DNA of 64,000 bases. It comes from Sphingobium sp. TKS. GTDB lineage: Bacteria > Pseudomonadota > Alphaproteobacteria > Sphingomonadales > Sphingomonadaceae. Shown one piece after another: positions 46,516-56,462 of this stretch. Below the pieces are notes generated by a model. It made no database searches. It was not told the DNA's origin and worked only from the letters and a program-made list of their open reading frames with translations. Every line of letters starts with the position of its first letter. Position 1 is the stretch's first letter. Where the stretch lies: NCBI RefSeq assembly GCF_001563265.1, contig NZ_CP005088.1, forward strand, positions 1 through 64,000. Reading direction: 5' to 3'. The position numbers and the translations under genes are program-made.

Positions 46516-48177
46516 ATGGAATGGTTCCGCCAGCTCGGCCGCGCGATCCGCAACCTCGCCCGCCTCGCGCGCGAGCAACCGATTTGGGCGATCACGGCGC
46601 TGACCCTTAGCCCGCTCGCGCTCATCCGCCATCTGTTTCGCACCGCGATCCTGTTCCTGATCGTCGGCATCGTCCTGGCCGGCGGGATGCAATTCGTCCT
46701 CGCCTCCCTGCTCGGCCTGGCTCGCGATTCCAATCTCTACCAGCTCGGCATGATGCTGACGTTCCTCGTCATCATCCTGGTCACGCTGCGCGCCCTCTTC
46801 CAACCGCTGATCCTGCGCTATGGTGGCCCTGCCGGCGACGATACCCACGGCTCGGCCCGCTTCGCCACCGATCGCGAGACGCGCCCCCTCGCCCAAAATG
46901 GCGACGGCCTGCTGATCGGCCGCGACCGCAAATCGGGCAAGCCGCTGCGCTATGCCGGCCCCGCCCATCTGCTGACGATCGCGCCGACGCGCACCGGCAA
47001 GGGCGTGGGCACCATCATCCCCAACCTGCTCGACTATCCCGGCCCGGTCGTCTGCATCGACCCCAAGGGCGAGAACGCGCGTATCACCGCCCACTATCGC
47101 GCACGCTTCGGCCCGGTCCATGTCCTCGATCCCTTCGGCGTAACGGGCATGGTCGGGGCCGCGTTCAATCCATTGGATCGTATCGACCCTGCCGGCCTCG
47201 ATCTCGCCGACGACTGCATGACGCTGGCCGACGCACTGGTCTATGACGCCCCCGGCGAAGCGGGCGAGGCGCATTGGAACGAGGAAGCCAAGGCGTTGAT
47301 CGCCGGCCTGATCCTGCATATCGTTTGCCAGGAGCCGGCGGGCACACGAACCCTTGCCACGCTGCGCGACCGGCTCACCCTCGCTCCGCAAGCCTTCGCC
47401 GCCCAGCTCGAAGCCATGCAGGCGCAAGGCGGCCTCACCGCCCGCGCCGCCAATCGCCACCTCGGCAAGTCCGATCGCGAAGCCGCTGGCGTGCTGTCGG
47501 CCGCGCAGCGCCATACCCATTTTCTCGACAGCCCGCGCATGACGGCGGTGCTGGGGCACTCGGATTTCACGTTCGCCGATGTGAAGGCGCAGCCTACCAG
47601 CGTCTATCTGGTGCTGCCGCCCGATCGGCTCGCCACCTATGCGCGCTGGCTGCGCCTGATGCTCGCGCAAGGGCTGACCGATCTCGCGCGCGCGCCGGCC
47701 TCCCCTGCCCGCTCCGTCCTGTTCCTGCTCGATGAGTTCGCCGCCCTCGGCCGCCTCGAACCCGTCGAGCGCGCTATGGGCCTCATGGCCGGCTACGGCA
47801 TCCAGCTCTGGCCGATCCTGCAAGACGTTCACCAGCTCCGCGCGCTCTACGAGCGCCGCGCCGGCACCTTCCTGTCGAACGCCGGCGTCTTGCAGATATT
47901 CGGCGTCAACGATCACGACAGCGCCAAGCTCGTCTCCGATCTGCTCGGCCAGGAAACGGTCGTGTTCGAGAGCATGAGCCGCGCGATCGACGCGGAAGAG
48001 ACCGGCATATCGTTCGGATCGCAGCATGTCGGCCGCCCCTTGCTCACGCCCGATGAGGTCCGCACGCTGCGCGAGGATTTGCAGCTCCTGTTCCTCGCGG
48101 GGCAACGGCCGATCGTCGCCGCCAAGCTACGCTATTTCGCCGATCGCGAGTTCGCGGGGAAGTTCGACAAGGTGTAG
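46516..48177 (+). CDS. traG: TraG/VirD4-type coupling protein
   Basis: Type IV coupling protein of 553 residues that links the relaxosome to the transfer channel. Two membrane helices at the N terminus (TAILFLIVGIVLAGGMQFVLA, LGMMLTFLVIILVTLRALF) are followed by the Walker A region APTRTGKGVG at 156-165, VVCIDPKGEN, and Walker B VLFLLDEFAALGRLE. It closes the traC-traG operon. No mating-pair-formation (trb/virB) genes are in the window. Confidence 0.92.
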   Translation: MEWFRQLGRAIRNLARLAREQPIWAITALTLSPLALIRHLFRTAILFLIVGIVLAGGMQFVLASLLGLARDSNLYQLGMMLTFLVIILVTLRALFQPLILRYGGPAGDDTHGSARFATDRETRPLAQNGDGLLIGRDRKSGKPLRYAGPAHLLTIAPTRTGKGVGTIIPNLLDYPGPVVCIDPKGENARITAHYRARFGPVHVLDPFGVTGMVGAAFNPLDRIDPAGLDLADDCMTLADALVYDAPGEAGEAHWNEEAKALIAGLILHIVCQEPAGTRTLATLRDRLTLAPQAFAAQLEAMQAQGGLTARAANRHLGKSDREAAGVLSAAQRHTHFLDSPRMTAVLGHSDFTFADVKAQPTSVYLVLPPDRLATYARWLRLMLAQGLTDLARAPASPARSVLFLLDEFAALGRLEPVERAMGLMAGYGIQLWPILQDVHQLRALYERRAGTFLSNAGVLQIFGVNDHDSAKLVSDLLGQETVVFESMSRAIDAEETGISFGSQHVGRPLLTPDEVRTLREDLQLLFLAGQRPIVAAKLRYFADREFAGKFDKV

Positions 48178-48214
48178 AGCGTTTAAACCGTCTCAAACAC
48201 AAGGTATTTCGACC

Positions 48215-48676
48215 ATGCCTAATGAACGATTTGAGGAATTTGCCGATCGATTCATGAAAAGCATCGGCGAGCCGGGCTGTGACCTACAAGCATTGGTCGA
48301 TGAGCTGATAGAACTGCACGCTGTCGAGCGCGACGAATTTAACCGTGTCCGCCTGATAAGTATGCACATTGCGTTGACCAACATCGCTGCCGAAGGCTTG
48401 GCCAAGGCACAAGCCCCAGGCTCTCAGATCATCGGCTTTCTGGCCGATAACCTTTCGACTTACCATCTCATGCTCCGCCAGGAGAGTTTGGTTGACGGGC
48501 AGATCGACAAGGCCGTGCTTTTGCGCGTGACCGAACGCGAAATCACCGCTGGCCGCATGAAGGGCAACGATCCTCTCCGGGCATTTGCCGAAGGCGGCGA
48601 GTATATTCGCGACAATCCGATGGAGGGCCTTTTCCACGCTGATCCATCGGCCGACGACAAACCCGTCCTGAATTGA
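48215..48676 (+). CDS. Hypothetical protein downstream of traG
   Basis: Acidic, mostly helical protein of 153 residues (MPNERFEEFADRFMKSIGEPGC) starting 37 bp after traG and just after a GTTTAAAC palindrome. No family was recognised. It uses somewhat less GC-biased codons than the tra genes. Confidence 0.5.
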   Translation: MPNERFEEFADRFMKSIGEPGCDLQALVDELIELHAVERDEFNRVRLISMHIALTNIAAEGLAKAQAPGSQIIGFLADNLSTYHLMLRQESLVDGQIDKAVLLRVTEREITAGRMKGNDPLRAFAEGGEYIRDNPMEGLFHADPSADDKPVLN

Positions 48677-48707
48677 AGCGATAGCACCACGCGCCACAGG
48701 GCGCGAA

Positions 48708-48733
48708 TGTATAGGCGTATACAAATATACAAG
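48708..48733. promoter_or_regulatory. TATA-rich operator-like cluster, distant copy
   Basis: TATAGGCGTATAC followed by AAATATAC, the same words found three times around repA/parA more than 46 kb away. It is possibly another binding site for the RHH protein. Confidence 0.4.
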
Positions 48734-48794
48734 TTCGCCGTCTGTTCGGCCTGGGCGTTGTTTAGCGGACTTTCCGCGCCCTCCCCTGCCGGTT

Positions 48795-48827
48795 CTTAGC
48801 GTAGGATTCCGCCCTCTCCCGCAACGA
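48795..48827 (-). repeat. Tn3-family terminal repeat remnant
   Basis: Read on the minus strand, CGTTGCGGGAGAGGGCGGAA followed by TCCTACGCTAAG resembles the inner part of a Tn5393-like terminal repeat (ending in the ACGCTAAG typical of Tn3 ends). The outermost bases have diverged. No matching partner was found. Confidence 0.45.
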
Positions 48828-48974
48828 TGATCGGGCCAGGTTCGCGAAATCGTTGTCTGGCGCACAAATCTTGAAGCTCGCCGCGCCGATCGCGGCCGCT
48901 CGGACCCGATGTTGCCGTTTTTCAGCCCTAGCGTCCATAAAGGGGTGACTGCACGAAAGTGACTTATCTGCACG

Positions 48975-49414
48975 CTAAGAGCGAACGGACCGGGAACGCT
49001 GGGACTTTGTGTTCTTCTCCGTGGCTTCGAGGGCTTTGTAGAGGGCGGTTTTGCCGATCTTGAGGCGCGCGGCGGCCTCGCGAACTGTGAGGCCGGAAGC
49101 GATATGTTCGCGCGCCTTGCGGAGCTTGTCAGGTGTGACCACTGGCCGCCGCCCACCGGGGCGACCTCGCTCGCGAGCGGCCTTGAGGCCTGCATGGGTG
49201 CGCTCCCGGATCAGATCGCGCTCAAACTGGGCAAGCGAGCCGAAGATGTTGAACACCAGCATCCCGCCCGAAGTGGTGGTGTCGATGTTCTCGGTGAGCG
49301 AGCGGAACCCGATACCTCGCGTCGCTAGCTCGCCGACCTTCTCAATCAGATGGCTCATCGAGCGCCCAAGACGGTCGAGTTTCCAAACCACCAGCGTGTC
49401 GCCGCTGCGCAGAT
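48975..49414 (-). pseudogene. Serine recombinase, N-terminal part missing
   Basis: Resolvase/invertase-type recombinase. YLRSGDTLVVWKLDRLGRSMSHLIE, TENIDTTTSGGMLVFNIFGSLAQFERDLIRERT and a C-terminal HTH (LTVREAAARLKIGKTALYKAL) are present. The N-terminal segment with the catalytic serine is absent: the gene is interrupted at 49414 by the end of the Tn3-family transposon, and the missing part is not found at the transposon's other side. Confidence 0.85.
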
Positions 49415-49460
49415 AGGCCCAGTCGGCCCGAAGCTGCGATTTTGGCCATGTTGAAGAACA
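49415..49460 (+). repeat. Tn3-family terminal inverted repeat, left
   Basis: Reads inward AGGCCCAGTCGGCCCGAAGC and continues to GAAGAACA. It pairs with 56051-56096. Confidence 0.85.
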
Positions 49461-49478
49461 AAGATTGAACATGGCGAT

Positions 49479-50345
49479 CTACCAGGCTCGCTCTTGTCCT
49501 CCAATCTCGTAAACATCGGTCTCGATCGAGCACCTGTAGCTCTCTGCGATGTTGAACATCTCTGTCTGGAGAGATGCGATCTCATCATCGAGGCTGACGC
49601 CATCGGCACCCTGATCATAGGCGACGGTCAGCGTGTAATCGCAGTTCCCGGTCTTTTGCATCTGGTAATCCCGCTCCAGCATCGCCTCAATGCGCTCGCG
49701 AGCGGGCTTTCTGCCACGACCATGCTTGTTGAAGTTCTCGATGGTCAGATGCAGGGCGATGGTGACAGAAGGCGGCTTTTCCGGCAGCCCGATCCTTGAA
49801 GGAATGACGTCAAGCGCCCGATAGACGGTCATTCTTGAGATCTTGAGGTCGCGCGCGACGCTGGCCTTGCTCGCGCCGGCGGTGATCCGGCGTCGGATTT
49901 CATCGTCATCGATGTTTTTCTTCCGGCCTTTGTAGACGCCTTCGGCGCGCGCCGCCTCGATCCCGGCGCGCTGCCGGTCCTTGATGAACGTCAGTTCCAT
50001 GTCCGCGACCATGCCCAGAATGGTGATCACCATCCGCCCCATGCTTCCGGCCGTCGTCACCTCCGGCTCAAGCACCCGCAATGAGGCTCCCTTCTGGTCG
50101 AGTTCATGAACCAGATTGAGAACATCGCGTGTGGAGCGACCGAGCCGATCGAGACGCAGGACGACGAGTTCGTCATCGGCGCGCAGGAACTGCATGATCG
50201 TCTCAAGCTCCGTGCGTCCAGTGCGCGATGCGCCCGAGCCTGTTTCGGAGCGGAGGATTTCACAGCCCGCTGCCTTCAACCGGGCAACCTGGATGTCGAG
50301 ATCCTGGTCGATGGTGCTGACGCGGGCGTAGCCGACGCGGGTCAT
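49479..50345 (-). CDS. tnpR: TnpR resolvase with C-terminal extension
   Basis: Serine recombinase of 288 residues. MTRVGYARVSTIDQDLDIQVARL contains catalytic S10; ELVVLRLDRLGRSTRDVLNLV and GMVADMELTFIKDRQRAGIEAARAEG lead to the HTH KASVARDLKISRMTVYRAL. About 100 further residues follow (to EIGGQERAW), well beyond the usual ~185 of Tn3 resolvases. It resolves cointegrates at the adjacent res site. The start is set at MTRVGYARVST. Confidence 0.88.
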   Translation of the reverse strand: MTRVGYARVSTIDQDLDIQVARLKAAGCEILRSETGSGASRTGRTELETIMQFLRADDELVVLRLDRLGRSTRDVLNLVHELDQKGASLRVLEPEVTTAGSMGRMVITILGMVADMELTFIKDRQRAGIEAARAEGVYKGRKKNIDDDEIRRRITAGASKASVARDLKISRMTVYRALDVIPSRIGLPEKPPSVTIALHLTIENFNKHGRGRKPARERIEAMLERDYQMQKTGNCDYTLTVAYDQGADGVSLDDEIASLQTEMFNIAESYRCSIETDVYEIGGQERAW

Positions 50346-50487
50346 GGGCAAATCCGTCACATTAGGGTGGCTTTGCCCTCGTACAGTAACATTGGTGACG
50401 GAACCACCCTTTTGTGACATGTCGTATATGTCACTTCCGATCGTCACGTTCGGGTGCACCCAAATGGTGCGAGCGGAAAGGCCCCGG
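50346..50487. promoter_or_regulatory. Predicted res site of the Tn3-family transposon
   Basis: The gap between tnpA and tnpR is rich in GTCAC/GTGAC words, including GTGACAT-n7-ATGTCAC (near 50416-50437) and further copies at about 50357, 50395 and 50445. This is the expected place for resolvase binding subsites and the tnpR promoter. Confidence 0.55.
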
Positions 50488-52268
50488 TCAGGCAGCAAGC
50501 CGCCCAAAATCGATCCGGCTATTCAGATCGAGGTCGAAGCGGCCATAAGGATTGACGTGGCTGTAAATCAGCGGTGTGAGGCCGCGATAATCATCCGGCG
50601 TCATCCGGCCCGTCCATTTCGGTTCCACCAGCACGCTCTGAAGCATTCGGGTGTTCACATAGACAAGCGACGCTTGCAGCAAATGTAGCGCCAGGACCGA
50701 GAGCTGCTGCTCATCGATGCGGTTAGTGGCGATCTCGCCGCCCTTGCCGAAGAAAACGAACCCATTGGCACTGTTCCAGTTTTCAACGACATTCAGGCCT
50801 TCATGAATTTCGCGGCGGAAGGACTCCTCGCGCAGATACCGGCACAGGAAGATCGTCTTGACCGCGCGGCCCAGCTCACTCAACGCCTTGTAGGTCGGGT
50901 GCATCACCTCGGAGCGGCTAAACCGGCGCAGGATCGCCTCCGGGTCGGCGGTTTTTGTCTGCATCGCGGCTGCATATTTGACCATCTCGTCATATTGCTG
51001 CTCGATCTCATCCCAGTTGATCGGACTGGAGAGGATCGGCTGCAAGTGGGGAAGCCGCGTTCGCATGCCGACATCGGGAAGAGCCAGCTTCTGGCGAGCG
51101 ATCGCTTTCAGGCGGGGTGCAAGCTCAAATCCGAGAAGCCGGCAAAATGCAAAGCCAACCGCGCTTTGGCCATGACTATCAACATATTGTCGCTGGATTT
51201 CCATGTCGGTGCAATGGCGCAGCACGCCCTCGATCATGGAGGCGACCTCGGAGGAAGAGCAGCGCTTGAGCTGGGAATAGACGCATGTCGCGCGTCGTTC
51301 GACATGCCAGTAGATCATGACGCCCCGTCCACCATAACGCGCATGCCATTCCGTCATCAGGTTGCGATCCCAGGCTCCGAACTTTGTGGAATCTGACGCA
51401 CAGGCCGTGCCGGCGTCCCCCCAGACTGCAGCATTGCGGATTGCCAGGGTCGCATTCGCAACCCTGGCACACGCCTCCTTGAGCGCCGCGGCATGAACGA
51501 AGCGGCGATGGACATGCAGCAGCTCTTCATAGCTGACATCGGGGGTGGCGCCGGCGATCCGCTTGAGCCCGGCATTCGTTCCCAGGCCGTAGAGGCATAG
51601 CAGGAGACGTTGATCCAGCGCGGTTTTCGGCAGTGCAACACGCGAGGCCGATGTTTCGAACGCTTCGAGAAGTCCCGTATCAAGGGCAGCCTCCTTCAGT
51701 ACGTCGAGCAGCCCGGTCATCGGCCAGCGTTGGCCGATCTCGGTCTTGATCGAGGCGAGACCCCTGGGTTCGGGCAAGGGTTTGAACGGGGTGAGAGATA
51801 TACGGTTCTCGCCGCGCCACAGCAGCCGAACCTTGTCGTTCCGGGGAATATTGGCATTGAGGAGCAACAGTTCCTGAGCAAGCTCTTCCCGGATGGCGCT
51901 TGAAAATGCACGCGCATCCGCCGTCAGGTTCAATCCTGTGTAATATGCTTCTCGCCGCGCATCGAAGTCCTTGGGAAGATCGTCATCGGGATTGCGGTAT
52001 CGGTCCGCCCCGACAACCCAGATTTCCTTAGAACGGATGCGATCGCGCAGTTGCGCGAGGACACAAAGCTCATAACTGATCCGGTTTACGCGCCCCTCTT
52101 CATCAATGACGGAACTGCGCCATCTCGCCGGAATGACCTCGTCGACCGGCACTGCGTGCGGCGGCACGTAGCGGCATCCATCATCCACTTTGCTTCTGAT
52201 CCAGTCCAGGGCCGCCAGCACCGGACGCCACACGGCGTTGTTCGACCGGAACTCCAGTGCCGAAAGCA
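50488..52268 (-). pseudogene. tnpA: Tn3-family TnpA, C-terminal part (split gene)
   Basis: About 593 codons, continuing from [22 protein letters not shown] to [24 protein letters not shown]. Conserved parts include [35 protein letters not shown] and [19 protein letters not shown]. It is separated from its N-terminal part by the IS21-family insertion. Joining 54845-55973 to this segment restores a single 969-residue reading frame. Confidence 0.9.
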
Positions 52269-52393
52269 GGCTTGGCTGTGGAGCGGCGTGCAAAATTGAC
52301 CCCCTTAGCGGGGTGATCGGCGTCTAAAATTGACCCCCATCATTCCAGAGTGTGAGGCGTCGCGGCTTGGGCTTCCAGGCGGCGAGGACGGGG

Positions 52394-53911
52394 ATGTTGA
52401 TTGTGGAGACTATTGCCAAGATACGCAGGGAGCACAGGGACGGTAAGCCGATCAAAGAGATTGCGCGTGATTTACGGTTGTCGCGCAACACGGTGCGCAA
52501 GGCGATCCGTGCTCCGGAGGCGGATTTCAGCTACGAGAGGAAGGAGCAGCATCGTCCGCAGACCGGTCCATTTCGCGAACGGTTAGATGAGTTGCTGGCG
52601 GAGAACGAAGAGCGCCCCCGGCGCGAGCGACTGCGGCTGACGCGGATTCATGATCTGCTGGAACGTGAGGGGTTCACCGGCTCCTACGATGCGGTGCGGC
52701 GCTATGCGGCCCGCTGGAAGCAGGAGCGCCACGCCGGTGGCAGCGGGGATATGAGCAAGGTGTTCATCCCGCTCATGTTCCGGCCTGGCGAGGCCTACCA
52801 GTTTGATTGGAGCCACGAGGACGTGGAGATCGCCGGCAAGCCGATGCGGGTTAAGGTGGCGCATATGCGGCTATGCTGGTCGCGGGCGCCCTTTGTGCGG
52901 GCTTATCCGCGTGAGACCCAGGAGATGGTGTTTGACGCCCATGCCAGGGGCTTTGCTTTTCTCGGCGGGGTGCCGACGCGCGGCATCTACGACAACATGA
53001 AGACCGCGGTGACGACGGTGTTCACTGGCAAGGAGCGGGTGTTCAACCGGCGCTTCCTGATCATGACGGATCATTATGGCGTTGAGCCGGTGGCCTGTAG
53101 CCCGGCGGCAGGCTGGGAGAAGGGACAGGTCGAGAACCAGGTCCAGACCGGCAGGGAACGGCTGTTCAAGCCACGTCTGCGGTTTGCCAGCATGGAAGAG
53201 TTGAACGCATGGCTGGAGGCCGAGTGTCGCCGATGGGCCGAGCGCTATGCCCATCCGGATATGGAAGATATGACCATCGCCCAGGCACTGGAGATGGAAC
53301 GACCCTCCCTACAGCCGCTCACCACGCCTTTTGACGGCTTCTTCGAGAGCGAACATGTGGCGAGCTCGACCTGCCTCGTCAGCTTCGATCGCAACCGTTA
53401 CTCGGTCATGGCCGTTGCTGCCCGGCATGCGGTGCAACTGCGCGCCTATGCCGACCGGGTCGTCATCCGTTGTGCCGGCAAGGTGGTCGCCGAGCATGCC
53501 CGCCTGTTCGGCCGCAATCAGACGAAGTTCGATCCCTGGCACTATCTGCCGGTCCTGATCCGCAAGCCAGGCGCATTGCGCAACGGCGCTCCCTTCCAGG
53601 ACTGGGATCTTCCGCCGGCCCTGGCCCAGCTGCGCCGCAAGCTGGGCAAAAGCGATGACGCAGACCGACGCTTTGTACGGGTACTGGCAGCGGTGCCCGA
53701 GGATGGCCTGGAGGCAGTCGAAGCTGCCGTGCGCGAAGCCATGGCGGCGGGCACGGCCAATGACGAGGTCATTCTCAACATCCTGTCGCGCCGACGCGAA
53801 CCACAGCCTGTGCAGGCGATCAATGTTGTCGTCGATCTCAGGCTCAAGCATCCGCCCATTGCCGATTGCGCGCGCTACGATACGGTGCGAGGCCTCAATG
53901 CAGCGGCATGA
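52394..53911 (+). CDS. istA: IstA transposase
   Basis: DDE transposase of 505 residues. The N-terminal HTH is [22 protein letters not shown]; the integrase core has FQFDWSHE-like [27 protein letters not shown] and [19 protein letters not shown]; a tail with beta-strands follows. The start at [17 protein letters not shown] is preferred over an earlier ATG at 52352. It overlaps istB by 14 bp. Confidence 0.9.
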   Translation: MLIVETIAKIRREHRDGKPIKEIARDLRLSRNTVRKAIRAPEADFSYERKEQHRPQTGPFRERLDELLAENEERPRRERLRLTRIHDLLEREGFTGSYDAVRRYAARWKQERHAGGSGDMSKVFIPLMFRPGEAYQFDWSHEDVEIAGKPMRVKVAHMRLCWSRAPFVRAYPRETQEMVFDAHARGFAFLGGVPTRGIYDNMKTAVTTVFTGKERVFNRRFLIMTDHYGVEPVACSPAAGWEKGQVENQVQTGRERLFKPRLRFASMEELNAWLEAECRRWAERYAHPDMEDMTIAQALEMERPSLQPLTTPFDGFFESEHVASSTCLVSFDRNRYSVMAVAARHAVQLRAYADRVVIRCAGKVVAEHARLFGRNQTKFDPWHYLPVLIRKPGALRNGAPFQDWDLPPALAQLRRKLGKSDDADRRFVRVLAAVPEDGLEAVEAAVREAMAAGTANDEVILNILSRRREPQPVQAINVVVDLRLKHPPIADCARYDTVRGLNAAA

Positions 53912-54626
53912 GATGTTGGCAGCCCTCAAGGGGCTGGGCCTGAAGGGCATGATCGCCGCGTTCGACGATGCCGTCACCAATGGCATCCGCCGTGACCGGA
54001 CCGCCATGGAGATGCTTGGCGATCTGCTACGCGCCGAAACGGCCCACCGTGAAGCCGCCTCGATCCGGTATCGCATGACTGCGGCCAGGCTGCCGGCCAT
54101 CAAGGATCTCGACGGCTTTGTCTTCGCCGACACACCGATCAACGAGAGCCTGGTGCGTTCGCTCCATGCCGGCTCGTTCCTGCCGGAACGGCGCAATATC
54201 GTGCTGGTTGGTGGCACCGGCACCGGCAAGACGCATCTCGCGCTCGCCATCACCGCTGCGGTGGTCCGCGCCGGGGCCAGGGGCCGGTTCTTCAATACCG
54301 TCGATCTGGTCAATCGTCTGGAGGAAGAAACCCGGCAGGCCAAGGCCGGCAGCCTGGCCGCCCAGATGGCCCGCCTGGACGTCGTGGTTCTGGACGAGCT
54401 CGGGTATCTGCCGTTCGCCCGGTCAGGAGGCCAGATGCTGTTCCATCTGATCAGCAAACTCTACGAAAAGACCTCGGTGATCATCACCACCAATCTCGCC
54501 TTCGGCGAATGGCCTAGCGTCTTCCAGGATGCCAAAATGACGACGGCGCTGCTGGACCGTGTCACGCATCATTGCGACATCATCGAAACCGGCAACGACA
54601 GCTGGCGGTTCAAAAACCGAAGCTAA
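53898..54626 (+). CDS. istB: IstB helper ATPase
   Basis: AAA+ protein of 242 residues with Walker [12 protein letters not shown] and [12 protein letters not shown], ending [16 protein letters not shown]. It assembles on target DNA to direct IstA. It is of a different type from the istB at 29768. Confidence 0.92.
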   Translation: MQRHEMLAALKGLGLKGMIAAFDDAVTNGIRRDRTAMEMLGDLLRAETAHREAASIRYRMTAARLPAIKDLDGFVFADTPINESLVRSLHAGSFLPERRNIVLVGGTGTGKTHLALAITAAVVRAGARGRFFNTVDLVNRLEEETRQAKAGSLAAQMARLDVVVLDELGYLPFARSGGQMLFHLISKLYEKTSVIITTNLAFGEWPSVFQDAKMTTALLDRVTHHCDIIETGNDSWRFKNRS

Positions 54627-54660
54627 GAGACGGGAAAAACCCCTTCCCCCGGACCCCCAT

Positions 54661-54776
54661 CCCCGGCGGTTACCCCGGTGGGTCCACAGGTACCTCCCGC
54701 GGACGCCGCCGCCAGCGCTCCTGACGGCGCGCGTCGGCGTCCGCGGGTCCCTCCTATGGACTACCGGGATAACCGC
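54661..54776 (+). repeat. Long imperfect hairpin near the IS21 right end
   Basis: CCGGCGGTTACCCCGG, GGGTCCA and CGCGGACGCCG are mirrored by CGGCGTCCGCGGG, TGGACTACCGGG and ATAACCGCCGG over about 115 bp. The folded structure lies between istB and the terminal repeats and could act as a terminator or protect the transposase genes from readthrough. Confidence 0.65.
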
Positions 54777-54844
54777 CGGAACTCACGAAAAAGGGGGTCA
54801 ATGTTGGGCGCCGATAGGGGGTCAACTTTGCGCGCCGGTTGACA

Positions 54845-55973
54845 GGCTTGGCAGCATACGGCGATAATGATTGGCCCATGACCTCCGCATCACCTTGTAG
54901 ATCCGCCGATCCAAGGCGCCCTTTGCCTGGCTTTCCTTGATGATCGCCGCCAGTTTGTCCTTGCCGGCGATTGGGAAAATGACATCGCAGATGCGCCCGG
55001 ATGGATCGTCGATCGAAGCGCTGGCAATCTCGACCAGGAGTCGCTCCTTGCCATAGACCCGCTCGATGTCTTTCGCGATATCGCCCACCACCTTGCGTTT
55101 CGAGCGCGATCCGATCTTATGGACCGTCTCGATCAGCAGGTCGACCATCGCATCCGTAAGCTGAGCTTCCCGCGCCATCAGATAAACGGCATAGAGCCCG
55201 AGCTGGCGCGCCGGTACATGCCGGCGCATCTCCGAGGCTTTCTCGCCGGCAACCCGGCGAACGATCTGATCGACCCATGCCTTGCCCGTGACCGATAGGA
55301 AATCTCGGGGAAGAGCAAGCCGTTGGATAAAGGCGAGTTTGGCGGTCACGCCAAGAATGTTTTCGAGCGTCGCCTGACCTGCATCCCCCTTCATCGTGTT
55401 GAAGCCGGTCGGGCCATCGGGATCGGCGAGCGAGGCTTCCAGCAAGGCGACCGCATCCGGCGCAAGCCGATCGCGGACTCGGGCCAACAGGGCCTCCAGA
55501 TAGAGGTGTCGTTGCGAACGGACGAGGCGTTCCAGCTCCTTGCGCGACGGCCCATAGATACGGCGGTCGCGGCACCACAGGAAAACATGCTCGAGCATGG
55601 CATTGATCGGCTGCCCGCCCGCACAAAGATCGTCGGAAATCCACCTCGACAACGCCCTGCGATCCGTCTGCGTCATACGGCGGAACCCGAGATGCCGCAA
55701 AATCTCCGCGCAATGCCGGCGGGCGGTGCGCCCGGAAAAATCATAGTGGTTCACGGATTTGGCATCGAGACCAAGTTGCTCCGCCAGATACAAGACACCG
55801 TCGGAGGGTATCGACGCATGATCCGGCACAAAGAAGCCATGCCCGGCGAAAAATCTAAGCTGAACCGCCAATCCCAGTCGTGCCGTCTCCGCTTTGCCGG
55901 TCACGAACGCGATGTCCGAAAAACTCAGGCTCCAGGAGCCGATCAGATCCCCACTCGAAACGCCAAGGCTCAT
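54845..55973 (-). pseudogene. tnpA: Tn3-family TnpA, N-terminal part (split gene)
   Basis: About 376 codons starting MSLGVSSGDLIGSWSLSFSD with GGGAG upstream. It covers the N-terminal DNA-binding region (RFFAGHGFFVPDHASIP, GRTARRHCAEILRHLGFR) up to HYRRMLPSL, where the IS21-family element interrupts. Confidence 0.9.
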
Positions 55974-56050
55974 AACGCCGCTCCCTTATCGGAGCGGAAC
56001 GTCGTTCCTCGCATGGGCGATCGTCAACAACAACCAGCCCGTTCCCGACG

Positions 56051-56096
56051 TGTTCTCCAAGATGACCAAAATCGCAGCTTCGGGCCGACTGGGCCT
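56051..56096 (-). repeat. Tn3-family terminal inverted repeat, right
   Basis: Complement of 49415-49460 with four differences. The outside bases TCTTC do not match those beyond the left end. Confidence 0.85.
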
Positions 56097-56128
56097 TCTT
56101 CGGGTCTGACGATGCGGCGAGTTCGGAG

Positions 56129-56398
56129 TTATCCACAGGCAGGGCTACCCTAAAACTCACCTAAAACTCACCGTTCGCGTTCTGATTCAAAGATTCTTCT
56201 TAGATTCAAGATTCAGGGTGCCTCAAACCCGCAGAAAACCAAGAAAAATTGCCCCGAAAAGTGAGTTTTGGGGTCGAGTCGCGTGAGTGTTGGGGTAGCC
56301 TTCGGTGAGTTTTGGGGTCGGTAAAAGTGAGTTTTGGGGTCGAGTCCGGTGAGTGTTGGGGTAGCCGCCAAATCAACGGTGAGGTTTGGGGTATCCCC
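56129..56398 (+). other. oriV: Iteron origin of the second replicon
   Basis: A perfect DnaA box TTATCCACA (56129-56137) is followed by inverted half-iterons (CTAAAACTCAC near 56150-56171). Then come five iterons GTGAGTKTTGGGGT starting at 56261, 56283, 56305, 56327 and 56349, exactly 22 bp apart, and a sixth variant at 56379. This is a typical iteron oriV upstream of a Rep_3 gene. One more inverted copy lies after rep at 57379-57394. Confidence 0.9.
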
Positions 56399-56462
56399 TC
56401 CCCACCCTCCATCGGGGAGCTTTAGGAATTGCCTAGCTCACCGTTGCTGCTAAAGTGAGGAC

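Larger units (their letters stand above)
52277..54844 (+). mobile_element. IS21-family element in tnpA
   Basis: Starts TG and ends CA, flanked by a perfect 8-bp duplication GGCTTGGC (52269-52276 and 54845-54852). Each end holds two copies of an AAATTGACCCCC-like word in inverted orientation (52291-52306 and 52322-52337; 54799-54835). It carries istA and istB, both intact, so this is a recent and probably active copy. Confidence 0.9.
49415..56096 (-). mobile_element. Tn3-family transposon interrupted by an IS21 element
   Basis: Inverted ends of about 46 bp: 49415-49460 and 56051-56096, agreeing at all but four positions and starting AGGCCCAGTCGGCCCGAAGC when read inward. Inside are tnpR, a res-like region and a tnpA split by an IS21-family element (52277-54844). 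Without the insertion the unit would be about 4.1 kb with no cargo. The bases outside the two ends do not match, so there is no 5-bp target duplication. Confidence 0.85.

Noticed and set aside
45664..48105. An 813-codon minus-strand frame opposite the MNT-HEPN, SIMPL and traG genes
   Set aside because: It is a GC-skew shadow of three well-recognised plus-strand genes and shows no domain.
48795..49414. A complete Tn5393-like transposon here
   Set aside because: Only one degraded terminal repeat and a resolvase lacking its catalytic serine are present; no matching tnpA or second end.
56261..56398. Short regularly spaced repeats as a CRISPR array
   Set aside because: The period is 22 bp with no spacers; position before a Rep_3 gene and the DnaA box identify iterons. 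No CRISPR array or cas gene was seen anywhere.
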